In this document: positions 1 through 11,740 of the stretch, piece by piece
Numbering within the stretch: position 1 is the stretch's first letter
Layout of the letters: each line of letters opens with the position of its first letter
Assembly: GCA_003993805.1 (NCBI GenBank)
Contig: RSEF01000005.1
Coordinates: 16,325,324-16,389,323, forward strand
Direction of reading: 5' to 3'
DNA from: Himantopus leucocephalus
Lineage: Eukaryota > Chordata > Aves > Charadriiformes > Recurvirostridae
Length of the DNA stretch: 64,000 bases
Translations under genes and position numbers: made by a program
Notes under the pieces: model-generated
What the model saw: the letters and a program-made list of their open reading frames with translations, nothing else
What the model was told of the DNA's origin: nothing
Database searches by the model: none

Positions 1-46
1 GGTCCCTTCCAACCCTGATCATTCTGTGATTCTGTGATTCTGTAAT
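1..46 (+). mobile_element. CR1 LINE, 3' terminal piece
   Basis: The window opens with GGTCCCTTCCAACCC, followed by ATTCTGTG/ATTCTGTGA/ATTCTGTAAT units. This is the characteristic 3' end of avian CR1 elements, which finish in short ATTCTATGATTCTGTGA-like repeats instead of poly(A). Only the last ~46 bases are inside the window; the body lies to the left. It is in sense on the plus strand. Confidence 0.85.
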
Positions 47-3000
47 CTGTTTGTTTGTTTTAAGCATCATCACAGTAAAAAAACAACTTTTCATAGATGC
101 CCAGGGATTATTCATGAAGCAGACAATACATCTCATATTCCTCATTATGAAGCACCTTTGTATGTACAGAACAATAAGCACACTTACTGCACACAGGCTT
201 GCGTTTGTGCAACACGCAGGTGAGAGGCAGGGGAGAGCTGGAAGGAAACTCAAGTGCTAACAACTATAAGACGAAATCACAGACCCATTAAACTGGTCAG
301 GAAGAACGGAGACAGCTGTCCTGCTCTTATTACTTTCCACTTCAATTTCAGAATAATGAGAATCAGAGAGGAAAAAAAAATGAAAAAAAAGAGGAATGGA
401 CAAACAACAAAATCTCAGAGATAGAAAGTAGGTGTTTGCTACAAAGAGCAAGGAATCGGAGACCTCTGTGCTATGGAACAACAGCTCTGTGCCTGGGAAA
501 CCAGGAAGATATGAGGTCGGCTCTATATGAGATCATTTTTTAAGTGAGACAGGGCTTTTCCTGAAAACAAAGAAACAAGGGAATGCAGCTTAGGAAAGCA
601 TGACAGGAGGCTGGAGGGATCAGTATGAGAGACAAACAGCCTCCTTTAAAACCAAGACTGTATCAACACTGCAATCAGAGGTGCAGTTAGTACTTGAATA
701 TGCAGCTGTCTTCTAACCAGCCCAGGTGCTGGGAGCACCAATGCCCCCCAGCACACACATCCACAGGCCCAGGCAGACTTGCACAGATTCCAGCTGTGGC
801 CTCAGCTCTGCCACAAGAATTCCCCTCCATCACAATTCCCCTTGCATTACGTAGTCATTTCATCCCTGTGCTATTAAGAGAAAGGTGGCGTATTCCTGAC
901 ACACTGCCATCTCCCCTGACCAGCTTAACTCATGGAGATAAGATATACATGATGGGTGTTCCCCTAACAGCCTGGAGACGCAGCCCTCTTCCTCCTGGTT
1001 CTTTGCAAGTTGAGGTACAAACACAGAATATAAGAAGAGCTTATTATGTAGTTTCCATGGGACAGGATTTTAGCATGGCTAGTTATCAGGTCCATAGTAC
1101 TGTGAGGATCTGCTAAGGAGTGTACTGTAATTAACCAAGTGTACTTTTTTTTACCAAGTATACTTGATAAAGTGTAGTTGGTAAAACTACCCTATCAGAT
1201 GCATTTTTTCACAAACTCATTATTTTCACATAGACTACATAGAGGGTTAGAGACGTTAATGATTTCAGACAAGATGCAGATGATACAGCTAAGCGATGTC
1301 CAAGCCTCTTTCATGCTTGCCTCTCCTGCTGCATCTTCTGTCTCCATGGGTCACACTGTTCTTTTGTGCCTGTGATATGCAGAAACGCCGTGGCAAAGCA
1401 GACAGCAGCACTTCATTTTCTGAGTCAGAGAGGGGGAAGAAAGGTGGGTCACCAGTTCATGTCTTAGTCACAGAACCTCTGGGCTCCTTCAAAGAAGTCA
1501 AAGAGAAATCCTTCTGCCCGTCACTGCAGATCAATCCCCTTCAAGCTAATGAACCAACAGCATTTTACTGAAAGAGAAGCCCTGTAGCACCTTGATATAC
1601 ATTCGAAGGTGCGTGAGAGCTCGCATGGCTGCTGTTTACCTACACATCTGCCATTCAATCCACATCAAAATCATTGCTGTGAAGTACACTGGGATATCCC
1701 GGATATGAAAAGTATTCTACGAAACCAATTTCTATTCTGATTCAAATGTAATTGCATTGAAATGTTATTACAAGTATGCTTGCTGCTGCCAACATCTTCA
1801 CTGCTTTTTTAAAGGTAATTAATTAATGCTTTGTTGCTTTTCATCTGCATTAAAGTGACAGGAGGGTTATGGGAGGGCGACTGGTTTTGACAAGAAGTCT
1901 GTATGCTTTTTACAATCAATGCAAGGGAGGGAGATACACAGTGGGAGCTAATTTCACTCCTCCTGCCTTCATTTAAACACAATGTTTAAATGCATTTAAG
2001 TGATGAAGGCATTTAACAGCCCTTCCCAGAGGGTTCTTCTTGCTGTTTGCACATGAGTTTGCCAAATTTAATGCCATTTTATGGAAGTTGTAAAAATGCT
2101 GCTTCCTAATATCTCCTAGCCACCGCAGGCAATTGTCTCATGACGCCAACTCTGAACCAACAAAACATGTTCAGATCCACTGCACACTCACAGGCAGAGG
2201 AGAGACTTCTGCAAGCTAAAATGCTGAAATGGAAGGAGAAGGGGAATTCCTTTATCATGGTTTTACGTAAAAATACTTCCAATATATATTGAACTTGTAT
2301 AATGAAGTAGCATCTAGGAGCCCCACTCACAGATGAGAGATACAGAGCTGTACAAGCTCATCAGAAAAAGAGGTCTCCTCCCCCAAGGAGCTTACATCTG
2401 AATTCTAAGGCAGGGAACAACAGATGGAGACAGACAGGCAGATGGAAAACAAGACAGTGCTGTCTACATCCTCGACACTGATCTCAGCAGAGTGGTTGCC
2501 AAGCTAAAAAGTTCTGACCTGAAGAAAAACTTTCTCAAAGTCTGTGGATATGGATGAGGGCTTCTGGGCTTGAACTCATGTCAAATTTCAAACTTCCCTG
2601 TCCAGAAAGGGAATAGTCTCAAACCCATCTGTGCACTAAATCAACCCACACCTTCATTCAGAAGATCTTCTAGTCTGAGCTTTAAACCTACCGTATAATG
2701 TCAAGATAGAAGTTTTTCCTGACCAAAGGATTCAAGCTGGCAGTGCAAACAGCACTGGTAAAACCATTATCTGTGTCAGTAGTAGCAGCCGTGCTATAGC
2801 AGCCTCCAGGGACCCTGACAAGGGCAAGGTATCACTGTGCTACGTGCATGGTGCATGAATAGGCCTTTGGCAGCTAAAAGCTTACAGCCTAAATACATCA
2901 CTTGGACAATCACCTCCATGCTACAGGTGGCGAAGTGAGATAATTTAAATGATGTGATAGGCACCTTAACAGAAGACCTTTTAGAAAAATTAAGAAGGAA

Positions 3001-6000
3001 TCAGGCTGTGTTTTCCCTTGTTCATTTTTTTAACATTCTTTAGATGCCGTGGTCCATCATTAGCATACATTAGACCGAAGAAAAAACAAAATCAAACAGA
3101 GAGCAGAGAGGAGATTCTGAAAATGCATGTAACTTAAGTTGGATAATACTCAGGGACAGGTATTTCAGACTATGAGACAGCCAACATGGAAGACAAGTCA
3201 TTCTACTCTGGAATAAAATGTCAACACTGGAACAATAACAGCTTTATCAGAATAGCTTATTCTGCAATATCTGCTCTGATCCACCTTGCTCTACAGACAA
3301 AGTTTCGATAATGCTCATCCAACTTTAAAAGGAAAGTGGATCAAAAGCTCCTTACTCTCCCCCCTTTGCCTTTGTGTGTTTCTGTAGAAGAAAATATAAG
3401 CTGAGAATGCAAATGGATTCCACTACAGGAGCTGTAATTCTCTGCTGTAGAAATGCTGAATCATTTGAAACCTCCAAGGAAAAAACATCCACTTTCTGAA
3501 GAGCACATAACTAGAAGAAACCTCATCCTGCAGTACTGCAGGCACTGAGAGCACTCATTCTCTTCTGTAAACCTTCTCAAACTTAAAACTAGTTCACTTT
3601 TCCCTCCTGACGCTACTCCTACTAGAAAGCTGTCCCAGAACCCCACTAATATAGCTAAAAGGCTTCTTCTAATTTCTAGCCTACTTTCATGAAAGGCCAT
3701 TTGACATACATTTGTTTTTGTGCCAGTATCTTCCTTTAGTTTAAATAATCATTCTCTCCCTAGTAATTACCTCTAATGAATATGCAGACAACCAGTACAA
3801 CCTTTCTTAAACATCACCTGTGTAGACTAAGTGCAGCTCTTTTAGGCTGTGCTATTCAGACAGTCTCTCTCAAATGCTGACCACCTTAATAATCATTCTT
3901 TGTTTGATTTCATCCTTCCTGAACACGGATTGTCAGAAGTATCATGACCAGCAGCTAGGATCAATTTTTGCAGTCTACTGAAAGAAAAACATGGATTCTT
4001 TTTTTTAAAGCATGTTTAGTAAAACAGGCCCAGTAAAGGAGAGCGGTCAATGACGTCCCACTAACCATACTTGAGGCTACGTAATATATGGTGAGCGCTA
4101 ACAATATTCTACTAACGCATCATAAAGACTTCTTTCCATAAATGAATCATATACAAAGAAAGGTAACGCCTATTTCTTAAGGCAGGAAAGGGCAAGCAAC
4201 AATAATTCTGAGCGCCCTCCTTTCCATTAGTCCTCTCAGGCTCTAACACTGAAGCCGAATGATGACAGTTAAACGTGAATGCTAGTTCTGTTTTGTTGAT
4301 CATTTTAACAGATGGACTGGGGAAGGTGTGGGTGTGCTGCGAAATGGCAATTACTGCAGGGAGGGAAATGTAGTTGGATGAAAAGGAAAAGAGATACAAA
4401 TCAAAAAAAGGAACAAAGCAGAGAGGGGAAGGGAAAAATGAAAGAAAAAATTCTAATGACCTTATATTTCACTGTATTTTTCTGCATAATTCACCAGTGA
4501 GATATTGAGCGAATGATCAGTAATGGTAACAGCTACATCTGTACTTATTGTACCCAAGCCTCAGATCTTTGTATAAATATCAAATTGATTCAAGTGAGGT
4601 ATTTTCTAGGAATAGAAGCTTCCAAATAAACCCATATTGATACCCTTTTTCACAGGACACAGTTAAAATAGAATTCAGATCTCTCCTCAAAATGAACTAC
4701 ACATTCCCAGCTCCTGTGCAGTAAACAAAGAGCTCCCTTCTGCTTGGCAATCTAGGCAACCGACATGCTAACAGCATAGAAAGGGAAGTGTGACAGCAGC
4801 AGGGACAGCAAATGGAGAGACCCTAAAATAATGAAAATAAGATTGCAGCTAATAACAATGAGCTATCTTTTTTTCCTCCCAGCTCTCAGCTCTTGAATAT
4901 GTTTTATTTCACATTCTTATTCACAATTCACTGGTTAGTGCTTGTCAATAACTATCTGATCTGGGTTTTTTTTCTTCTCCCTGAGGAAATAAGAGCTTCA
5001 TTTTGATCAAGAAAAGGGAGGGGGGTGGTGGTGTCACTCTGGGACCTTGATTTACCTTAACTGTTTTCTCTCTTACGTGTATACATTCTCTGCTGTATTG
5101 CACAATTCAAAACATTTAGGGACTATGCTCTATGGCAAAACTCAGTCAGAACAATTTGAAGATCTAACGTCTGATGATCTGCTCCCTGGCATACTCAAAC
5201 CATCAGCACTAAGATCTTGGAGAGAAAAAAAAAAACACAACAGAAGAACTGTTATGTTTACATTATAGAAAAGAAACTAAGCTAGAGAGGGACTTGGTGA
5301 CTTCCTTGGTGACGAAGAACAGCTGTCTCTTGTCTCAGGGTACAACCCTAACCTCGGCAGTGTTCTTTCCACGAAAATACCTGGAAAAATAGTCTTTTTT
5401 CTTTCTTTAAAAATCTGTTTAAAAAAAGGCCTTTTAAAGTGCCTAATATTTTTGTTATTTTTTTCCAACCAGTGCCACTTACGTACTGCAGCTGTGATGG
5501 CTACTGGGTTTGCAGAAGTAGGGATACTAGTAATAGCACGAAGAACTTTTCACCTACGTCACCAAATAGATCATGAGCTGGTTTTGTAATGAATGAAGAA
5601 AAACCCCAGCTGCAGCTGTCAGGTAATACTGTAAAGACAGTTGTGGAGGGAGTTTCAGTTCACTTCTTACCAGACAGGTGTCTGCATCCCAACAGCACCA
5701 TCACAGCTGGCGCAGACTGATGCTGTTGTTAGCAATCTCAGCAGAGAGGCCAAGCACTGATCTGAGAGTTTATTTATAAATATTTTAGCAGACTGAAAAA
5801 CCAGGAGGAGTTTTAAATTTACATTTCTTTATACATACTCCCACTCAGAATCTGTGAGCTTAGTAAATCTGTATAAAATCATCACCAGAGCCTGACAATA
5901 GGATTTACAAGGGCAATGTACCCATAAAGGCAGAAGCCTCCACTGACAAGCAGGCAATCCTGCTTTCCAAAATGATTTTAATTGCTAATTTTTTTTAATT

Positions 6001-6729
6001 CCCCAAAACATTAACACAGTGTTAATGAAGATACAATCACTACACAGTGCTCACCCTTGCAGGGTCTCTGTTGTAGTGATGGGATGTATCCTAGATTCAA
6101 AGACTCAGTGCTGAATGCCAGGAGCTCAAGACTATGGGCCTAATCGTTCTCAGGACCACAGGGCACAAGATGAAAGAGCGGACTAGAAGACACTTGCTCT
6201 GAAGGCTGCTAGAGGATAATGCAGAGCATAGGCAGGATAGACTATAAGGCAGGTTGCGTGGCACGAAGACATCACTTTTGTCAGAAATATAAGAAAAGCA
6301 TACTCTGTTTAATAGCAAAGCTTCAAATAACAGTCTAACAGTTTTGACCTTCAAACAGTTACATCATATCCACAACAAACTGCTGTACCAGCCAGGAGAG
6401 CCAGACAACTCAGGTGGACCCCAAAGTGTGCTAATGGGTTAGTAGCACCATGATGATGTACAAGGGATTTCTTCTAAATGCCCCCTGTCACATACGAAGG
6501 AGAATTACGAGGCTAGAGAAGAGACACAAAGGTAATCTGCCCTCATGATTCAAAAGAGAAGGTAACTAACTTCTTCCCAAAGACTCCACCAACTCCACTC
6601 ATTCTTTGCTCAGGAGGAAATATGCGGGAGTGGCAGTAAATCACAAGTTACCTTAGTTATTCAACTGTAATGACAACAAAGTGACAAATGAAGCCTTGCT
6701 CACGTGACTTGCAGCAAATGCTCTCTTAC
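47..6729. other. BRSK2 intron 3' of the helix-G exon (partial)
   Basis: No exon of BRSK2 or any other gene could be recognised here on either strand. The stretch is ordinary AT-rich intron. It holds possible remnants of ancient SINE/LINE tails near 2330-2420 and 2875-2960 (GAGCTTACA-type words), and an AT-rich block at about 1790-1900 (TTAATTAATGC, CATTAAAGTGACAGGAGG) that looks like conserved noncoding DNA. Open frames in it (for example 694-1116 plus) have no recognisable domain. Confidence 0.7.
2330..2425 (-). repeat. Possible ancient LINE/SINE tail remnant
   Basis: CCAAGGAGCTTACATCTGAATTCTAAGGCAGG resembles the antisense of the 'gattgtaagctc' 3' tail found in old L2/L3-type LINEs and tail-sharing SINEs of amniotes. 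The match is short and divergent, so this is a tentative call. Confidence 0.3.
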
Positions 6730-6876
6730 CGTGAGACGTTTCGAGGCATCCACTTCAATCATCCCCCGCAAAAGGTTCTGACAGTCCGGAGGGATAAAAT
6801 GTGGCATGTGGAACACTCCACGTTTCACCTTCTCCAACAGTTGCCGCAAGTTGTCGTCATCAAAAGGCAGGGCACC
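6730..6876 (-). CDS. BRSK2: BRSK2 exon: helices G-H of the kinase C-lobe (147 bp)
   Basis: The exon codes 49 residues: [38 protein letters not shown] and [11 protein letters not shown], phase 0 at both ends. It covers helix G and the start of the helix-H region, including the family signature [20 protein letters not shown] shared by BRSK1 and BRSK2. Compared with the mammalian BRSK2 I remember, it has Asn for Ser in CQNLLRG and SKR for ARR just before the last Leu-Thr. The acceptor is ACATCCTTGCAG and the donor GTAAGAG. The following exon (coding the LEHIQKHIWYIGGK-like end of the kinase domain) was not found between 1 and 6729, so it lies past the left edge. Confidence 0.96.
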
Positions 6877-9796
6877 CTGCAAGGATGTGACAGAGTGGTG
6901 GATGGGAGAGATGAGCAAAATTGGAGAGGGCAAAAGGAGAAGAGCCAGGATAAACATGGTGAGAGAATGGAAAAGCGGAAGTCAGCTCATAATGAATTAT
7001 TATAATAAGTGGAAAAACCTTTTTATCCATTGAAAAGAAATAATTTCTTAGTGCTGCTATATTTTCTTCAACATAGGAAACAAAACTGAGGACAGTTTTT
7101 TTATTAGACCTTTAATTAGAAAATGACTACCAGTATAAAACATAATACAAAATATGAAATTGCCTTTCCAGGCAAATTCACCAAAGATGCATGGATTCAC
7201 TTAAATTCAGCTCAAGCTTTTGATCTGCTGGTATTCCTCCTGGGCATACTTTCACAGCAGCAATGTTTATCGTGTCCTTATTTTTAATCTTCCTGAGACA
7301 CATTTATTGCAGACAGTGAAAAGGAGGTGAACAGCATTTGAGAGACTTTCAGTAAAGAACATCCTCTTTCTGATGGAGCAGTGAAATGACACAGCTGAAA
7401 GAAACCCTGACCAACATTAGCCTTTGGAAGCAGCAGACATTCTACCTGTTTAATATACTCCATCCAGTCCCCATGCTGTGGTCAGGTCATCAGTTCCTAT
7501 TGCTTCCCTACTGTAGCTCACTTACATGAATGGTTTGAGGTTTTTTTTAGTTGAAATTACATTTTGAATAGATCATCAGCGTGCCACAAAAAGCAGCAAA
7601 AGACCTATCCTTGCTGCAAGGACAGAAAGGAAAAAAAGAAGTTGAAATCTTTAGGATAACTCCACCAACTGAAGCTGATACCCTTTTATGGCAAGTCTGC
7701 ACCTTCCTAGATATTCTCACCTCCTTCTTTCACCACCTAATTCTAGTAGGTGCTGCGCTTCCTTGATTTCCAGGATGGTTTGTGGGAAGCTGCAAGCTGT
7801 CGGCTGCTGTGGTAATGAAGCTTTAAGTTGTCAGTTCCGGCACTGCTCTTACTACAGTAAGTAGTGCATCTGTATAAGCAATCCTGTGTCCACAGTTCAT
7901 GGAGACCAACAGCTCCATTTACAGAAGCTTCAGAAAGCCCACCTGATGGCAGCCACTACTGGGCACTATTTACCGTTGTTTGTTCATTCAAGTGGCCTTG
8001 AAGAGAGAGCCTCCCCGTCTTCTGTAACCAATCTCCTGAGTTACCTACTTTTTTCCTAACCGTTCCAGACTTAAAGGAAAATCAATTCTGATAGTTCAGT
8101 ACTTCAGCTAACGCAATTTAAGCCACGATGAAGTCAGCAAGGCTGCTTTGTGGCATTTCCTGAAGGTAACAACTACAGCTCTTTTATTACTACCACCTGC
8201 TATTATAGCTTCAGAGTTTTTGTAGGGTTTGTCCTGACATAATTAACTGGAGAGCTCTGCACTCTCTGTCAATAATAGACTTATTTCAATCATTTTGCAG
8301 GCTCATGTATATATGTAGGAACAGATGAAGATGCAGCAACAGAGAGACACCAAATCTTGACAGAGAATCCCCCTGAAAATGAAAAGCCCACCCCTGCAAA
8401 TCCTCACCATCTTGACACATCCTCTCTACTATTCTTACAAATTCAAGAAGGTATATTAAGAGCTCATTATACAGTTCTATTTTATCAGCCATGAAAATAG
8501 CTGCTCAGGAGCAATAGATGACCAGGTGCTATCTAGTGAGATAGTTAAAATTCTTCCCTTGCAACATCAAGATAAAAAATCTAAAACTTCAAAAATGTCA
8601 GTGAATTGTAATGACTAAAAAGAAAAAAGAGTAAAACTGGTTAAGGTGAATTCAAGCATCATACTGGGATTACTTCAAGGTATTTTGATTCAGGTCATTA
8701 AAAAAGTTACCAGCATTTTTTTTGAAACAAAAATCCTTTAAAATTTTCAAGTATTTTAAACACAAATAATGTGCAGATTCTAACTCTGATTGTACATTGT
8801 ACAAGTGCTTTTGTCAAAATAAAACATTTAAATGCAGTAATTAGGTTTACTAATAAACGTACAAGGACATCAATATTTGACTTCAGGCTTGTTATTTTTA
8901 TAATTGTAGGTGATCATCTGAACTATTACAGATATTAAAAAAAATTAACATGCACATAAAATCTATTCTCATACACAGTATCCAATCTGCACATGGTATA
9001 TGCTTATATGAACATAAACTATATTTTCCTACATTATACTGTGGAAATTGATAACAAATCCCAAGCCTACCTGCCTTCAGCTGGACATCCAATTGTTGTA
9101 TGTTTAGGAGTATTACATTACCACTACAAACCAGAATAAATTCCACAGAGAACTGAAACTTTGATCGAAAGAAGTATAAGTTACAAGATACCACATTTTG
9201 AATACTAAAGAAAGTATTATTAAGCCATATGGAAACTAATTTAAACTTTGTACTAATGGCTCAGTTTTATATTCCCAAGTGTACCAAATTTAAGTGTAGC
9301 TCAATACTTGCATGAAACAAAATTGTTGCACTCAAATCTTCTCTTGATAAAACACTGCAGTTAATGTATGCATATACCTACTAAAACACATATATATACA
9401 CAGCAGAAAAAATAAACACTTCCCAAACCCAGCCATATTTGTTCCTGTGAAGGACATTTGACAGTCTCTGTATCCTGGAGTTGTAACCCTGCACATCTTT
9501 TCCAGTCAAAAAATGTGCTGCAATATCACAACACAGCAAAGAGCACTTATGGAGACAAGTTTTTCACGCTTGTCTATGCTCTCCTGTGCAGGGCAGCAGC
9601 ATTTCAAAGAATCTTCATGCTTTTCCTTTGGGACCAATGTAGAAATAAGAGGAAAGGATGCAACTGAGAGATATAAAAATAGGGGAACTAAAAAAACCCA
9701 TCTGTACATGATGTCAACAAAATCGCCATTAAATACAGCAGCATTTTTTGATTTTTCTTTTTCTTTTTAAATGATAGCGCAAGAAAGATGACTCAC
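6877..9796. other. BRSK2 intron, 2,920 bp
   Basis: This is the intron between the helix-F and helix-G exons. It is AT-rich with no recognisable repeat family. Short poly(T)/poly(A) runs occur, as does an AT-rich stretch at about 8560-9420 (TATATATACACA at the end). No gene is seen. Confidence 0.8.
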
Positions 9797-9865
9797 CACT
9801 AGCAACGCAAATAAAATGACTCCGCAGCTCCAGACGTCTGCTTTCCTTCCATCATATTTTTCTCC
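9797..9865 (-). CDS. BRSK2: BRSK2 exon: helix F (69 bp)
   Basis: The exon codes 23 residues, [15 protein letters not shown] then VILFALLV, phase 0 at both ends. It contains the helix-F motif DVWSCGV, whose Asp stabilises the catalytic loop in all eukaryotic protein kinases, and the hydrophobic core of the C-lobe. The acceptor is CATTGCTGCGCAG, with a modest pyrimidine tract, and the donor is GTGAGTCA. The exon is a multiple of three and phase 0-0, so skipping it would keep the frame but remove helix F and destroy the fold. It lies 903 bases after the 34-base exon in the transcript. Confidence 0.96.
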
Positions 9866-10768
9866 CTGCGCAGCAATGACACAGAGGTTCAAAAGATTGC
9901 TCACTGCTAAATGAATTAATTATCCTTGAAGAACAAGAGAGGAGAGAATGGGAAACCCCAAATTTCAATTCAGCCACCTGCTTCCCAAGGTGGCCTTCCC
10001 AACTAGGAGGCCATGACATAGCCCATTAATTGAATTTTTATGAACATCAGTTTGCAGTCGTATGTGGGATCTGCGACAACAGGTTCAAAAGTGGGGAGTA
10101 GGGTAAGAATGGTTGACAATTCACAAATGATTAGACCTGGCACTTAAACAGTGTCAGAGGTGCATTAAGGATGTCAAGAAGGTGTTTGCCTCTTCCCTTG
10201 TTCTTCAGGGAGCTTGTCACCAGTCACATTATTTGCAAACTCATGGTATTGTCTGGACAGTCTCTTCTGTACGCTTGCTGCTTGGCTTTACATTAAAGAT
10301 ACACTTTAAAAGAGGGGAATCTTGGCCACTGAAATCTTGGATGCTTATTTTCAGAGGACAAAGGGAGAGTAGAGGGAAAGGACAGTTCGTATCATTTAAC
10401 GGAAACCAGCATCACTGGCAGCCAACCCTGCTTCTTCTGCTGAAATGACAGCTACGTCAGAGACAGGAAAGCATAGGGGACTGCATCCCTTGGGTGGGAA
10501 GATCAAGTTAAACGAGGCTACTGTATTTCTGTTTGATCACATGGCATGAAGGGTACTGTGAGAATAACACACGATCATTTCCCTCATACGGTCGATGGGG
10601 CTTGATTCAGGACTCAGCCAAACAAACAAAACCATAGTTACATTCCTTGTGTCCTTTCCAACACTGTCTGCCTTCGACAGATTTCCTGTACAGAAGGTCT
10701 ATCTGCATACTTGCAACGAGCGACACTTTTAAAAATGTATTTATACACACTAATGTTAACCAACTTAC
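9866..10768. other. BRSK2 intron, 903 bp
   Basis: This is the shortest intron in the window, between the 34-base exon and the helix-F exon. It contains one copy of the 18-base word AGCCCATTAATTGAATTT at 10020-10037, which recurs at 11723-11740 in the next intron. Nothing else is recognised. Confidence 0.8.
10020..10037 (+). repeat. 18-bp dispersed direct repeat, copy 1
   Basis: AGCCCATTAATTGAATTT is identical to 11723-11740. It contains a homeodomain-type ATTAATTGA core. The flanks are only weakly alike. Confidence 0.6.
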
Positions 10769-10802
10769 CCGGATGACTTCAGGGCAAGCATAATGTGGTG
10801 AT
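10769..10802 (-). CDS. BRSK2: BRSK2 34-base exon: end of activation segment (P+1 loop / APE motif)
   Basis: This very short exon adds the last base of a Gly codon and then codes SPHYACPEVIR, ending in phase 0. This is the P+1 loop and the APE-equivalent motif (CPE), which positions the substrate and anchors the activation segment. The acceptor follows TATTTTGTGTTTCAG and the donor is GTAAGTTG, both strong, as a small exon needs. The length is not a multiple of three, so skipping would shift the frame right after the activation threonine and give a truncated kinase. The sequence matches the SAD kinase consensus. Its reading frame fits both neighbours exactly, which argues against a chance match despite the small size. 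Confidence 0.94.
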
Positions 10803-11722
10803 CTGAAACACAAAATACGGTCAAATGAGCATGTACCAGCCTGGTATTTATGGATTATGTGCATTTCCATTTTGTTTAGTGCAATCACGATTGGCTTGCT
10901 TATACAGAATCCAAGTGTGCAAAACCAGCACTTTTTTCCTTACCTCAGTGAGAACACATTTCTAAGAAACTCAGAAAATGGTCAAGAACGAGCATAATTC
11001 AAAATTCTATGCCCCTACTATGAATTTCTTAAAAGTGAGGAAGGAAGAGAAGATCAGCCATATTCTGTGACTATGTCGAATTGAGCCTTCTAATCCCACC
11101 CTTTAACTTGGCCTTGTATCTAACTAGAAGGAAGGCCCACGCTGGATAGCCTTTTATAAGAAAAAAGAACAGTATTTTCAGACCAAACACATGCATCCCT
11201 AAACCATGTCTTGCATCTCTTCTGCTAAGATTGCTCTCAAACCACTCCAGTGGCCATAAAAGCTGCCGATACCCGATTTCAACATGCAATTTTTTTTCTT
11301 TAAAAAACTAAAAAGGATGGACAGTAGTACTGTTACCCAGTGAGTTAATATATTCTTTTCGCATCCTTCTATCCATAAATCTCCGGTTTGATTCCTGGCT
11401 GAGAATAGTTAATTACTTCAACTTGCCAGGTAATAATTTTAATTCCTAAAGATTATAGCCACAGCTATTTATTTTATAGCCTTCATTAAAGTGACTTGAC
11501 AAGTAAAAGGGATGCAAACTGTCTGAGACCTGTGTGCAAATCATGCTATTGTTTATACTGACATCTCCCAGCAGTCCCTGAGCCTGTCTTCATTTGTGCA
11601 TTTGTTTCTTGTGACAAACACAATCATGGCTGGGCAATACCTGTCTCACAAAGTAATGAGCAAAACAGCAGCACAGTGAGGCTAGCTTTGTGCTAGGATG
11701 CTACATTAATGCCCAGTGAGAC

Positions 11723-11740
11723 AGCCCATTAATTGAATTT
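11723..11740 (+). repeat. 18-bp dispersed direct repeat, copy 2
   Basis: This is an exact copy of the word at 10020-10037, 1.7 kb away and on the other side of the 34-base exon. The ATTAATTGA core is a homeodomain/POU-like motif. Confidence 0.6.

Noticed and set aside
694..1116. 140-codon plus-strand open frame
   Set aside because: No family resemblance. It lies in the BRSK2 intron on the opposite strand; most likely chance.
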